Part shown: piece by piece, positions 44,405 through 54,404 of the stretch
How positions within the stretch are numbered: position 1 is the first letter of the stretch
How the letters are laid out: every line of letters starts with the position of its first letter
NCBI RefSeq assembly: GCF_009296315.1
Contig: NZ_WHLY01000002.1
Coordinates: 3,764,501-3,828,500 of the forward strand
Origin: Salmonirosea aquatica
GTDB lineage: Bacteria > Bacteroidota > Bacteroidia > Cytophagales > Spirosomataceae
Direction of reading: 5' to 3'
Length of the DNA stretch: 64,000 nt
Notes under the pieces: model-generated
What the model was told of the DNA's origin: nothing
Seen by the model: only the letters and a program-made list of their open reading frames with translations
Databases searched by the model: none
Program-made: the position numbers and the translations under genes

Positions 44405-45037
44405 ATGGATATACTACTCAAATACTTCCCAAATCTTACTGAACGACAGCGCGGGCAATTTGCCCAATTAGAAGAGTTGTATGGTTTCTGGAATGCTCAA
44501 ATCAATGTCATTTCGCGAAAGGACATTGCTACCCTGTACGAACGGCATGTACTGCATTCGCTGGGGATTGCGCAGGTGGTCCAGTTCAAGCCGGGTACTA
44601 CGGTGCTGGATGTAGGTACGGGTGGTGGATTCCCGGGGATTCCGCTCGCGATTTTATTTCCGCAGGCGCATTTCCACTTGATCGACAGCATTGGCAAGAA
44701 AATCAAAGTAGTACAGGAGGTGACCGATGCTCTGCAATTGGCCAATGTCGTAGCCGAAAAAGCCCGGGCCGAACACGTAGAACGGGCCGCCTATGAGTTT
44801 GTTGTAAGCCGCGCTGTGACGCGGCTGGCACCCTTCATGGACTGGGTGCGGCACGGTATTAGTCCCAATTCTTTCCATGAACTCAAAAATGGTGTTCTGT
44901 GCTTGAAAGGGGGTGACCTGACTGACGAAATCCAGGAATACGGCAAGCGGGTTGACACCTTTGATCTGGCGGATTACTTCCAGGAAGAATTTTTTGAAAC
45001 CAAGAAAGTGCTTTACGTACCTTTGCCAAGTCGGTAG
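44405..45037 (+). CDS. rsmG: 16S rRNA m7G527 methyltransferase
   Basis: 210 aa, full length. VLDVGTGGGFPGIPLAILFP is the SAM-binding motif I, LIDSIGKKIKVVQEV motif II, and VVSRAVTRLAPFMDW the conserved RsmG motif. The start MDILLKYFPNLTERQRGQF matches homologues. The enzyme makes m7G527 in 16S rRNA. Read in the same direction as the GT2 gene with a 148-bp gap. Confidence 0.95.
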   Translation: MDILLKYFPNLTERQRGQFAQLEELYGFWNAQINVISRKDIATLYERHVLHSLGIAQVVQFKPGTTVLDVGTGGGFPGIPLAILFPQAHFHLIDSIGKKIKVVQEVTDALQLANVVAEKARAEHVERAAYEFVVSRAVTRLAPFMDWVRHGISPNSFHELKNGVLCLKGGDLTDEIQEYGKRVDTFDLADYFQEEFFETKKVLYVPLPSR

Positions 45038-45092
45038 GCCCTCACAAACTGCCCAGTCTCCCTAAAATCAACTAACTGAACACAAACGACCC

Positions 45093-45374
45093 ATGAATCA
45101 ACGATTCAAAGCTAGCGGCCTGATGAACCCCATGTTTCCCGATGAAATCACCTTCGGCGAAAAGGGCGTCACTTTTAAGGTACGCAAAGCCCTTAAGAGC
45201 ACGGACAATTTCGTCTTCTATAATGATATTTCCGGTGTAGAGATCGACTCGGGGGTATTCTTTGCCACCATCCGGATCATTCCCCGCATGCGGGCTGAAA
45301 TCATCATGAATAATTTTACGAAGGGCGACGCTCGGAAAGTCAAGGAGTTACTGTTAGAGAAGGTACAGTCCTAA
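45093..45374 (+). CDS. small conserved-looking soluble protein, unknown
   Basis: 93 aa, no signal peptide or membrane helix. The predicted pattern is several short strands (DEITFGEKGVTFKVRK, FVFYNDISGVEIDSGV, ATIRIIP, AEIIMNNF) and one C-terminal helix (KGDARKVKELLLEKVQ), which resembles a PH-like or DUF-type fold; no family is recognised with certainty. It lies 55 bp after rsmG and may share its transcript. Confidence 0.7.
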   Translation: MNQRFKASGLMNPMFPDEITFGEKGVTFKVRKALKSTDNFVFYNDISGVEIDSGVFFATIRIIPRMRAEIIMNNFTKGDARKVKELLLEKVQS

Positions 45375-45394
45375 TAAAAAATTACCATGTATAC

Positions 45395-45425
45395 TTGCGT
45401 GGTTTTTTCGAAGGCCTTACATTTG
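45395..45425 (+). promoter_or_regulatory. Bacteroidetes-type promoter of tRNA-Asn
   Basis: TTG (45395-45397), 20-bp spacer, TACATTTG (45418-45425) match the -33/-7 consensus exactly, about 80 bp before the tRNA. Confidence 0.68.
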
Positions 45426-45505
45426 CACCCACAATTGAGGGAAATGCCGCTGACCTGGTAAGTTCTCCTGATTGTTTCCCGCACCTTGCGTGCGTCAATA
45501 TACAC

Positions 45506-45579
45506 TCCCGAATAGCTCAGTCGGTTAGAGCATCTGACTGTTAATCAGAGGGTCGCTGGTTCGAGCCCAGCTTCGGGAG
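45506..45579 (+). tRNA. tRNA-Asn (GTT)
   Basis: A 74-nt cloverleaf: acceptor TCCCGAA/TTCGGGA, D arm AGCTCAGTCGGTTAGAGC, anticodon stem-loop CTGACTGTTAATCAG with anticodon GTT, and T arm with GGTTCGAGCC. The discriminator is G and the CCA end is not encoded. It is followed within 15 bp by a strong terminator. Confidence 0.96.
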
Positions 45580-45592
45580 CAACTAAAAGTTA

Positions 45593-45628
45593 AAAGCCTG
45601 ATAATCAAACGATTATCAGGCTTTTTTT
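45593..45628 (+). terminator. terminator behind tRNA-Asn
   Basis: AAAGCCTGATAATC (45593-45606) and GATTATCAGGCTTT (45611-45624) form a perfect 14-bp stem with a 4-base loop and a T7 tail. Confidence 0.93.
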
Positions 45629-45661
45629 GTAATATTATTTTGGTCTATACAGTATTATTTT

Positions 45662-45889
45662 TCACTCGGCAAAATCATCATTCCTATTCCGGTCTCCGCT
45701 TTGGGTACCTGCACCTCCTTTGAGGATATCCCGTTCTTCCAGTTCGTCGTCGGCATCGGGCTGGCTCTTGTCGATTCCATAATCGTCTACCTCTCCTTCG
45801 TTAAAGTCATCATTAGAATTACGGCCGGTGGCGGCGACATCGTCGAGGATCTTCTGGGTTTCTTCGTCTTTATGCTGTTGATTTTCCAT
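45662..45889 (-). CDS. short acidic hypothetical protein
   Basis: Start chosen at ATG ending at 45889 (MENQQHKDEETQKILDDV); the longer open frame to 45988 has no plausible leader. 75 aa, very rich in Asp, Glu and Asn (NDDFNEGEVDDYGIDKSQPDADDELEERD) and without hydrophobic segments, so probably disordered. No family recognised; proteins of this type are common but anonymous in Cytophagales. Confidence 0.6.
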   Translation of the reverse strand: MENQQHKDEETQKILDDVAATGRNSNDDFNEGEVDDYGIDKSQPDADDELEERDILKGGAGTQSGDRNRNDDFAE

Positions 45890-46092
45890 CGTAGAATTGC
45901 TTGATTGAGGATGATGAGCCCAACAGGAACCTACCCTGTTGAAATTTGCATCTAAGCTACAAATTCTGTACCAGCCGGTTATCGGCATCTGACTTCCCTA
46001 CAGCCCGGAAGAATAATGCCTGATTGCCACAAAATTATGCTTGACAAAGTACGGGGATTATAAACCGGAATGTAGTATTTTCGCAATCAGGT

Positions 46093-46100
46093 TAACTTTG
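46093..46100 (+). promoter_or_regulatory. probable -7 element upstream of the TonB receptor unit
   Basis: TAACTTTG matches TAnnTTTG; 20 bp upstream is ATG instead of TTG at the -33 position. It is 28 bp before the ATG at 46129. Confidence 0.4.
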
Positions 46101-46128
46101 TTTACTTAATTCAGATTTACGCTCCGGC

Positions 46129-46866
46129 ATGAAAGTGTTTTCAGTCCTTTTCTACCTGCTTTTATGTCTGGTGACCAGCGTTTTAGGTCAGGTCACGAAT
46201 CCAAGGGACCTTGCCTCAATCGCGCCGGGAGTTCAGGCTGCTCTATCCCTGTACGACTCGGCCACCGTTGAATCGCAGCATTTGTATAATGGTCCGCAGT
46301 ACTATATCTACGACAGCCCAGCCGACGATCACCAGTTTTACCTGTCCGAAAACTGGACAATGGGTTCAGTTTTCTACGATGGACAGTTGTTCCGCGATGT
46401 GCCGATATTGTATGATATCGTGAAAGATCAGCTCGTGGTTCGGTACAAGCAGAGTTTTGGAAACGTGGCCTTACAGAGCCCAAAAGTACGCTACTTCACA
46501 ATACCGGAGCATACCTTTCTTAGGGTGGAGGCCGACACCGGACGAGTTGAAGGCCTGCGTACCGGCTTCTATGACCAACTCTATGATGGAAAAACAAAAC
46601 TAGTGGCCCGTCGCACCAAGGAGCGGCAACAGGATCTTAGCGAAAGGAGAGTCATTATCAGGTTCCCGGAAAAAAACTTATTTTACCTTTATCAGGCAGG
46701 GACATACCATCCCGTCCATACCAAAAAATCAGTACTGGGCTATCTGGAAGACCAGAAAAGACCTTTGAAAAAATATTTGCGGGAGCAAAAGCTGAGCTTC
46801 CGTGAAAACCGGGAGGCCGCAATTCTGGGTCTTGCTACTTATTACGATGAACTGACCAAGCCATGA
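46129..46866 (+). CDS. secreted hypothetical protein preceding the TonB receptor
   Basis: 245 aa with signal peptide (SVLFYLLLCLVTSVLGQ). Strand-rich N-terminal part with many Tyr residues, then a basic helical C-terminal third (KSVLGYLEDQKRPLKKYLREQ). No family recognised with certainty. Its stop overlaps the receptor start by 4 bp (ATGA), so it is translationally coupled to that gene and probably acts with it in the periplasm or at the outer membrane. Confidence 0.75.
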   Translation: MKVFSVLFYLLLCLVTSVLGQVTNPRDLASIAPGVQAALSLYDSATVESQHLYNGPQYYIYDSPADDHQFYLSENWTMGSVFYDGQLFRDVPILYDIVKDQLVVRYKQSFGNVALQSPKVRYFTIPEHTFLRVEADTGRVEGLRTGFYDQLYDGKTKLVARRTKERQQDLSERRVIIRFPEKNLFYLYQAGTYHPVHTKKSVLGYLEDQKRPLKKYLREQKLSFRENREAAILGLATYYDELTKP

Positions 46867-49616
46867 AAAAAATTTACGAGCTGATTGTTATACTGGCAGT
46901 GTGTTGGCTGGCGGGGTACCCGGCCATGGGGCAGAACAGGACGGAGCCGTTGATTAATGGTCAATTCAACGACGTCAAATTCAAGGATTTTGTAAAAACC
47001 ATTGAGGGGCAGACGGACTATTACTTCTACTACGATGCCGCCAAACTCGATAATCTTCAGATCTATCTGCAGGTACAGAACCAACCCTTGCGCACGGTGC
47101 TGGCGCAGGTGTTCAAAGATACCGAGTACACCTACGCCATCGACTCTCAAAACCGGGTGTTTGTTACTAAAGGTACGGCCATTATTACTCAACTCCCTAC
47201 CGAAGCCTCCAATCAGGAGGCCATTGCGTACGCGCCACCCGGTGATGAGCAGGAGAAATTACTGGCTACTGCGGAGAACAAACTATACGAAGTAGGCCCC
47301 CGGAAGGTCCGCGTTACTCCCGGCAATTCCACGGTATCAGGCTTTGTGCGAAACGCCGTTACGGGCGAGCCGGTCATCGGCGCGGCGGTATTCATCGATT
47401 CTCCCCAGATCGGCGTCACAACCGATGTGTTTGGCTATTATTCACTCAGCATTCCCCGGGGGCGTCAGCGTCTGAGAGTCAGAAGCATCGGTATGCGCGA
47501 AACTTTCCGACAAATCATGCTCTACTCCGACGGCAAGCTGGATATCGAGGTGCTTGAAAGCGTGACGGCTTTGAAAGAAGTAGCGATCAAAGCCGGGCAG
47601 GATGCCAATGTGGCGAGTTCGCAGATGGGACAGGTGAAACTTTCCATCAAAACGCTCAAACAGGTACCCACCGTCATGGGCGAAACCGACCTGTTACGTA
47701 CCGTGATGACTTTGCCGGGTGTCAAATCCGTGGGTGAAAGCAGCGTGGGTTTGAACGTGCGCGGTGGCTCGGCCGACCAGAATCTAATTCTGTTCAATGA
47801 CGCTACAGTGTACAATCCCTCGCACCTGTTCGGTTTCTTCTCGGCCTTTAATCCCGACATTCTGAAAGACGTGGAGTTGTACAAAAGCTCGATTCCGGCA
47901 CGCCTGGGGGGACGATTGTCGTCGGTACTGGACATCAGCAGCCGTGATGGCAACAAGAAAAAATTCGTAGGCTCGGGCGGCATCGGGCTTATCACCGGCC
48001 GTCTGTCGCTGGAAGGGCCAATCGTCAAGGATAAATCATCCTTCATCATTGGTGGCCGCTCCACGTATTCCAACTGGTTGTTGAAGCGGCTGGATACGGG
48101 CGAGTACAACAAGAGTACGGCTTCTTTTTACGATGTGAATGCCCACATCAGCCACGAAATCAACGAAAAGAATAGCGTATATGTGACAGGGTACCTCAGC
48201 CGGGATCGTTTCCGTCTCTTCGGCGATACGATTTATGCTTATCAGAATCAGCTGGCTTCGCTCAAATGGAAACATACCTTCAATGCCAAGCTGTATGGTA
48301 CCTTCACGGCTGCCTACACCAGCTACCAGTACGCCGTGGCCAGCATACAGGTACCCCTCAATGCCTTCGATCTCAAATTCGGGATAAAACAGGCTAGCGC
48401 GAAAGCCGAATTCAGTTATCTGCTCGATGCCCGGCACACGCTTGATTTTGGGCTGAGTACCATTCGCTACGGCCTCTCGCCCGGTACCTTCCAACCCCGG
48501 AGCAGCGAATCGCTGATTCTGCCCGACAAGCTGGAGGCGGAACAGGGCCAGGAAAGTGCCGTGTACATCGAAGACCGCTTCGAGGTGAATCCCAGGCTGC
48601 TCATTACGGCCGGGCTGCGGTTTTCGGTGTTCAATTATTTGGGCCCCAAAACCGTCAATCAGTATCTGCCGGGCCAGCCCATCGACAAGTTGTATGAGGC
48701 CGGTACGCAAAGCTACGCGGCGGGAAAATTCATCAAGACGTATGGCGGGCCTGAATACCGGATTTCGGTTCGTAGGATGCTGACGGGCGATTTGTCGTTG
48801 AAAGTGAGCTACAATACTCTGCGCCAGTACATTCACCTGCTTTCTAACACCATGGTTGCGTCGCCGACCGACATTTGGAAACTGAGTGACGGCTACATCA
48901 AACCCCAGTTGGGCGATCAGATCGCCGTAGGACTATACCGTAACCTGCGTGGCAATCAGATTGAACTATCTGTGGAGGGGTACTACAAGAATATCCGCAA
49001 TTTCCTGGATTATAAGGGTGGCGACTCACTTATCATGAACCCCCGCATTGAGGCTGCGGTCATTAGCACGCGGGGCAAAGCGTACGGAATTGAATTGATG
49101 CTCAGAAAAATGACGGGAAAACTAAACGGTTGGGTAGGGTACACCTACTCGCGCTCGTTGCTGCGGGCGCTCGACCGTACCTCACCCGATGCGCCCAACG
49201 ACGGTAACTATTATCCCAGCAATTACGACAAGCCCCACGATTTTACGGCTATCACCAACTACCGGCTCAGCCATCGGTTCAGCGTATCGTTCAATTTTAC
49301 ATACAGTACGGGACGGCCCTATACGCCCCCTATCGGCAAGTACACCATCGAAGGCGCACAACGGATTTATTACGCCGCCCGCAACCAGTACCGTATTCCG
49401 GACTATTATCGTGTCGATATGTCCATGAACATCGAGGGAAACCATAAGATCAAAAAACTGGCCCACAGTTCCTGGACGGTGGCCGTGTATAATTTGCTGG
49501 GACGCAAAAACCCCTCGTCGGTCTATTTCCAAACGCGGGGAGGCGTAGTGAATGGCTACAAACTCTCGATTTTCGGACAGCCGATTCCGACAATAACCTA
49601 TAATTTTAGGTTTTAG
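46863..49616 (+). CDS. TonB-dependent receptor with STN and carboxypeptidase-regulatory domains
   Basis: 917 aa. Signal peptide ending at AMGQ; an STN (secretin/TonB short N-terminal) domain at residues ~28-105 (FKDFVKTIEGQTDYYFYYD); a carboxypeptidase-regulatory-like domain ~155-240 (VSGFVRNAVTGEPVIGAAVF); plug (~255-390, TDLLRTVMTLPGVKSVGE, LNVRGGSADQNLILFNDATV); and a 22-strand-type barrel ending in YNFRF. STN domains usually talk to an anti-sigma factor, but no sigma/anti-sigma pair is seen here. Followed by DUF4249 lipoproteins, a standard partnership. Ligand unknown. Confidence 0.93.
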   Translation: MKKIYELIVILAVCWLAGYPAMGQNRTEPLINGQFNDVKFKDFVKTIEGQTDYYFYYDAAKLDNLQIYLQVQNQPLRTVLAQVFKDTEYTYAIDSQNRVFVTKGTAIITQLPTEASNQEAIAYAPPGDEQEKLLATAENKLYEVGPRKVRVTPGNSTVSGFVRNAVTGEPVIGAAVFIDSPQIGVTTDVFGYYSLSIPRGRQRLRVRSIGMRETFRQIMLYSDGKLDIEVLESVTALKEVAIKAGQDANVASSQMGQVKLSIKTLKQVPTVMGETDLLRTVMTLPGVKSVGESSVGLNVRGGSADQNLILFNDATVYNPSHLFGFFSAFNPDILKDVELYKSSIPARLGGRLSSVLDISSRDGNKKKFVGSGGIGLITGRLSLEGPIVKDKSSFIIGGRSTYSNWLLKRLDTGEYNKSTASFYDVNAHISHEINEKNSVYVTGYLSRDRFRLFGDTIYAYQNQLASLKWKHTFNAKLYGTFTAAYTSYQYAVASIQVPLNAFDLKFGIKQASAKAEFSYLLDARHTLDFGLSTIRYGLSPGTFQPRSSESLILPDKLEAEQGQESAVYIEDRFEVNPRLLITAGLRFSVFNYLGPKTVNQYLPGQPIDKLYEAGTQSYAAGKFIKTYGGPEYRISVRRMLTGDLSLKVSYNTLRQYIHLLSNTMVASPTDIWKLSDGYIKPQLGDQIAVGLYRNLRGNQIELSVEGYYKNIRNFLDYKGGDSLIMNPRIEAAVISTRGKAYGIELMLRKMTGKLNGWVGYTYSRSLLRALDRTSPDAPNDGNYYPSNYDKPHDFTAITNYRLSHRFSVSFNFTYSTGRPYTPPIGKYTIEGAQRIYYAARNQYRIPDYYRVDMSMNIEGNHKIKKLAHSSWTVAVYNLLGRKNPSSVYFQTRGGVVNGYKLSIFGQPIPTITYNFRF

Positions 49617-49695
49617 GCAGGGAAAGAGGTATTGGGATTTACAGCCGGTACCTTGATTCATTCGGTCAATACTTTATCAACGATTCAGCAGAGCG

Positions 49696-50691
49696 GTGAG
49701 AAACAAAATACATTACATAGCGGTCCTGCTGGTGGCGGTCCTGGCGCTGAAGGCCTGCGTCGAGCCCTTCGCCCCCCCCGAGATCACCGGCGCCGAGCAC
49801 TACCTGGTCGTCGACGGCTCGCTGAACACCACCCCCGGCGCCAGCAGCCAGATCAGGCTAAGCCGCACCCAGAACATCTACGAGAAGGGCGCCCCGCAGC
49901 CCGAATCGCGGGCCAAGCTCACTGTGGAGGGCGACAAGGGGAGTTCCTTTGCATTTGCCGAAGCCGTCCCGGGAGTGTATGATCTGGCGCCTACGACGTT
50001 CAGGGACAGCGAAAAGTACCGGCTGCGCATCAAAACCAGCGGCGGCAGAGAGTACCTGTCGGCCTACGTGCCGGTGGTGAGAAACCCGCCCATCGACAGC
50101 CTCACCTACAGGGTCAGGGGGGCGGGCGAGGGGGTGCAAATCTACGTCAACACGCACGACCCACAGGACAGGACGCGCTTCTACCGGTGGAGCTACGAGG
50201 AGACCTGGCAGTACTCCATGCCCCTGTACTCGGCTTACGAACTGGTGGGAAAAGAAGTCGTCTTCCGAAATCAGGATATCAACACGTGCTGGAGCAGCGC
50301 CAACCCCACCACGATCGTGCTGGGCACGTCGGTCAAGCTCAGTAAGGACATCATCCGCGACCAGGGGGTGACCTTCGTGCCCTCGGCCAGCGGCAAGCTC
50401 CAGTCGCGGTACAGCATTTTGGTGAGGCAGTACGCGCTGACGCAGCAGGAGTACGAGTACTGGAACGCGCTGTCGAAGACGACCGAGCGGACGGGCAGCC
50501 TGTTCGACCCGCAGCCGGCCGAGGTGACGGGCAACATCCGCTCGGTGGGTGACGCGGGGGAGCTGGTGTTCGGGTACTTCAGCGCCTCCAACCGCCAGGA
50601 GCAGCGCCTGTTCGTTACGGAGTACCTGGGCCGCCCCAATCCGGCCTGTGAGCCCACCGACACGCTGACCGCCCGCGAAATACTTGAATCG
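49696..50691 (+). repeat. ~1-kb near-identical direct repeat, copy 1
   Basis: Identical in long blocks to 53410-54404. Identity starts exactly at the GTG start codon and ends at GAAATACTTGAATCG. The unit is strikingly GC-rich and has no GGTACC, while the DNA on both sides has normal composition. Confidence 0.92.
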
Positions 50692-50820
50692 CTGGATCTG
50701 ATTTTGACCGAATATTATTCCGAGGGTTCTTTTATCCCGCAATACATTATGGGAGCGGTGAACTGTACGGACTGTCGCCTGCGGGGAGGAACGATCCAAA
50801 AACCGCTTTTCTGGAAATGA
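49696..50820 (+). CDS. DUF4249 family lipoprotein, copy 1
   Basis: 374 aa starting at GTG 49696. Lipoprotein signal (IAVLLVAVLALKACVEPF, lipidated Cys near 21), then the DUF4249 pattern: YLVVDGSLNTTPGASSQIRLSRT, an Ig-like region and YRWSYEETWQYSMPLYSAYE in the middle, ending NCTDCRLRGG. DUF4249 proteins follow TonB receptors and are thought to be surface or periplasmic partners; no biochemical role is established. Intact reading frame, in contrast to copy 2. Codons in the first ~330 residues are extremely GC-rich; the last ~40 are not. Confidence 0.92.
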   Translation: MRNKIHYIAVLLVAVLALKACVEPFAPPEITGAEHYLVVDGSLNTTPGASSQIRLSRTQNIYEKGAPQPESRAKLTVEGDKGSSFAFAEAVPGVYDLAPTTFRDSEKYRLRIKTSGGREYLSAYVPVVRNPPIDSLTYRVRGAGEGVQIYVNTHDPQDRTRFYRWSYEETWQYSMPLYSAYELVGKEVVFRNQDINTCWSSANPTTIVLGTSVKLSKDIIRDQGVTFVPSASGKLQSRYSILVRQYALTQQEYEYWNALSKTTERTGSLFDPQPAEVTGNIRSVGDAGELVFGYFSASNRQEQRLFVTEYLGRPNPACEPTDTLTAREILESLDLILTEYYSEGSFIPQYIMGAVNCTDCRLRGGTIQKPLFWK

Positions 50821-50901
50821 GGTAGGAATACAACTCCCTGCCGGAAATTCAGTTTTGCTATTTTTTTATTTAAAGGTACCCAATCCTTCCGCGTTGAACG
50901 C

Positions 50902-53306
50902 ATGAAAAAACGTATCAAAATCGAAATCGGGCAGGCTGTTTTGCTCATCATCCTACCCCTGCTTACGCTGGGACAAGGACAGCCACAGGAACGGATTCAA
51001 AAATCCTATTCCGACTATGTGAACCGGACCTTACAGGAAAAAATCTTTGTTCATCTGGATCGTCCGCTCTATGTAGTAGGTGAAACCCTGTGGTTCAAAG
51101 CCTACTGCGTAGAGGGTACCTCACACCATGCCCTCGATGTGAGCAAGGTAGGGTACCTGGATGTTCTGGATAAAGAAGGCAACCCGGTAGCCCAAACCAA
51201 AATAGCCCTGACTGACGGGCAGGGGGAAGGTAACCTGCTGCTGCCGGCTACGCTCTCCAGTGGTACCTACACGGTGCGTGGCTACACCAACTGGATGAAA
51301 AATTTTAGCCCGGACTACTACTTCGAAGCCCCCATTACGGTTCTCAATCCCTTTGTGGCCGGTATGTCCCAGCCGGTGGCCAGCCAGCAAACTCCCGCCT
51401 ACGACGTACAGTTTTTTCCGGAGGGTGGGGCGCTGGTTGGTCAATTGGAAAACCGCGTGGCTTTCCGGGCAGTGGATTCTAACGGAAAGGGAATCGATTT
51501 CAAGGGTGCACTGATCGATCAACAAAATGATACCTTGCTACGCTTCCAGCCGGTGCGTTTCGGAATGGGTAGCTTTGTGTTCAAGCCTGCAGACGAGGGT
51601 AAGTATCGGGCTGTCATCCAGGATGCGGCGGGAAAAACGGCTACTTATCCGCTGCCTGCTGCCCAAAAACAAGGCTACGCCATACAGGTACAAGATTCTG
51701 GCGAACAAAAGCTAAAGATAACCGTACTCGCGAGGACGGGAAACAATGCTCCCGACGGACTATACCTGTTAGCCCATACCGGGCTGGGGGCTGCGCATAC
51801 TGACAGGGGTACCTTGCAGAATGGAAAAGCTGAATTTTTAGTGGACAAAGGTACGCTGGGCGACGGCATCACCCACTTCACGATTTTCGACCAGAATGCG
51901 CGCCCCGTTGGTGAGCGGTTGTATTTCAAGCGGCCAGCCCGATCGGTGGAAATTACAGCCCTGCCGGACAAACGTGAGTACACGACCCGCGAAAAAGTCC
52001 ACCTCGACCTGACCGCGCAGGTCACGGGAGCGGCACCTGTTACCCTTTCCACATCGGTCTTTTTACTCGACTCCTTACCCGTTTCCGACCAGCCTACCAT
52101 CGATAGCTACCTGTTGCTTACCTCCGATTTGAAAGGAACGGTAGAATCGCCGGCATCCTATTTTCGGCAAACAGACGCTAAAGCCGCCGAAGCGCTGGAT
52201 CTGGTGATGCTCACGCACGGATGGAGCCGGTTCCGCTGGGAAGAAATGGATACCCCCCCAAGCCGATGTACCTGCCAGAACACGGGGGACATTTTATCAA
52301 GGGAAAAGTACTCAATATACTGACCGGACAACCCGCTGCGAATGTCAGTACCTTCTTGGCCGCTCCCAGCCTGCATGCCAAACTGTTTGTGGCCCAAAGC
52401 GACTCGCTGGGAAATATCCGGTTCGAGATCAACAAAATGTTCGATAATCAGGATATCATTGTACAGACCGATAGCCGGCACGATAGTACCCACCGGGTCG
52501 AGATCAGCAGTCCGTACTCCGACCAGGTTTCGGCACGACGATGGCCACAGTACGCGTTACGTCGCGAAAATGCGGACCAACTGCTGACACGCAGCATCAA
52601 TATGCAGACCCTCAATGCCTTTACTACTCGGCCACCCATCGCTTCCATGGCGGTGGGTGTGGATAGCCTGGCTTTCTTTGGCCAACCCGACGAAAAATAT
52701 TTCCTGGATGCCTTCACCCGATTTCCTACCATGGAGGAAGTAATGCGTGAGTATGTGCCGGGGGTGTTTGTACGGCGGCAGCAGGGCAAGTTCCATTTTC
52801 GGGTAGTCGACAACATCACTCCGCAGGGCATTTTTAAGGACGACCCGCTCATTCTGCTCGATGGGGTACCCGTATTCGACACGGACAAAATCATGGCATT
52901 CGATCCCCTGAAAGTAAAGAAACTGGAAGTAGTGGATGGCTTGTATTACCTGGGCCACCGCTCGTTCTCCGGGATTGTCAGCTATACTACTTACAAGGGC
53001 GATTTGGCCGGCTTCGAGCTCGACCCGCGCGCACTGGTATTTTCCTACCAGTTTGCCCAATCCAAAAAAGAATTCTACGCCCCGCGTTATGACGCCACTA
53101 ACCGTGACAGCCGTCTGCCCGATTTTCGCAATCTGCTCCATTGGTCACCTACCCTCACCACCGACGCGCAGGGTAAAACCAGCCTCGACTTTTATACCTC
53201 CGACCAGACAGGTACCTATCGGATAGTGGTGCAGGGCATTACTTCCGATGGCACGGTGGGGAGTAAGGAAACTACATTCGAGGTAAAGCCGGGGGTGAGG
53301 CAGTAG
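50902..53306 (+). CDS. MG2-domain / TonB plug-domain protein, frameshifted
   Basis: Two frames form one 801-aa protein: the first (from ATG 50902) runs to WEEMDTPP, the second continues KPMYLPEHGGHFIKGKVLN to 53306. The switch is at the C7 run 52253-52259; an eighth C makes it continuous. Signal peptide near residues 8-30; an MG2-like macroglobulin domain (EKIFVHLDRPLYVVGETLWF, SSGTYTVRGYTNWM); then Ig-like domains and a C-terminal TonB-plug-like domain (ILLDGVPVFDTDKIMAFDPLKVKKLEVVDG). Such proteins are frequent in Bacteroidetes receptor loci with unknown function. It is flanked by the two DUF4249 copies. Confidence 0.82.
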
Positions 53307-53409
53307 GCGAGGATAGAAACTGTGAGACAATAAGCATGGGAAGAAAATGAAGAATACTGTTTCAAATCGTATATATAAAGGCTCTAATAATCAATAGTTT
53401 GGCAGAATA

Positions 53410-54404
53410 GTGAGAAACAAAATACATTACATAGCGGTCCTGCTGGTGGCGGTCCTGGCGCTGAAGGCCTGCGTCGAGCCCTTCGCCCCCCCGAGATCAC
53501 CGACGCCGAGCACTACCTGGTCGTCGACGGCTCGCTGAACACCACCCCCGGCGCCGGCAGCCAGATCAAGCTAAGCCGCACCCAGAACATCTACGAGAAG
53601 GGTGGCCCCCAGCCCGAATCACGCGCCAAGCTCACTGTGGAGGGCGACAAGGGAAGTTCCTTTGCATTTGCCGAAGCCGTCCCGGGAGTGTATGATCTGG
53701 CACCTACGACGTTCAGGGACAGCGAAAAGTACCGGCTGCGCATCAGGACCAGCGGCGGCAGGGAGTACCTGTCGGCCTACGTGCCGGTGGTGAAAAACCC
53801 GCCCATCGACAGCCTCACCTACAGGGTCAGGGGGGCGGGCGAGGGGGTGCAAATCTACGTCAACACGCACGACCCACAGGACAGGACGCGCTTCTACCGG
53901 TGGAGCTACGAGGAGACCTGGCAGTACTCCATGCCCCTGTACTCGGTCTACGAACTGGTGGGAAAAGATGTGGTTTACCGCGAACAGAGCATCAACACGT
54001 GCTGGAGCAGCGCCAGCCCCACCACGATCGTGCTGGGCACGTCGGTCAAGCTCAGTAAGGACATCATCCGCGACCAGGGGGTGACCTTCGTGCCCTCGGC
54101 CAGCGGCAAGCTCCAGTCGCGGTACAGCATTTTGGTGAGGCAGTACGCGCTGACGCAGCAGGAGTACGAGTACTGGAACGCGCTGTCGAAGACGACCGAG
54201 CGGACGGGCAGCCTGTTCGACCCGCAGCCGGCCGAGGTGACGGGCAACATCCGCTCGGTGGGTGATGCGGGGGAGCTGGTGTTCGGGTACTTCAGCGCCT
54301 CCAACCGCCAGGAGCAGCGCCTGTTCGTTACGGAGTACCTGGGTCGCCCCAATCCGGCCTGTGAGCCCACCGACACGCTGACTGCCCGCGAAATACTTGA
54401 ATCG
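53410..54404 (+). repeat. ~1-kb near-identical direct repeat, copy 2
   Basis: Second copy of 49696-50691, one base shorter: the C run at 53485-53491 has seven C where copy 1 has eight. Apart from a diverged patch near 53970-53990 and scattered substitutions it is nearly identical. Confidence 0.92.

Noticed and set aside
49858-50799. 313-codon open frame on the - strand of the DUF4249 gene
   Set aside because: It mirrors a well-supported lipoprotein gene; the openness follows from extreme GC content, and it recurs only partly in copy 2. The translation is Arg/Val/His-rich without any motif.
11964-53491. Programmed -1 frameshifting as the explanation for the six broken genes
   Set aside because: None has a proper X-XXY-YYZ slippery heptamer with a downstream pseudoknot, the tracts vary in base and length, and unrelated genes are affected.
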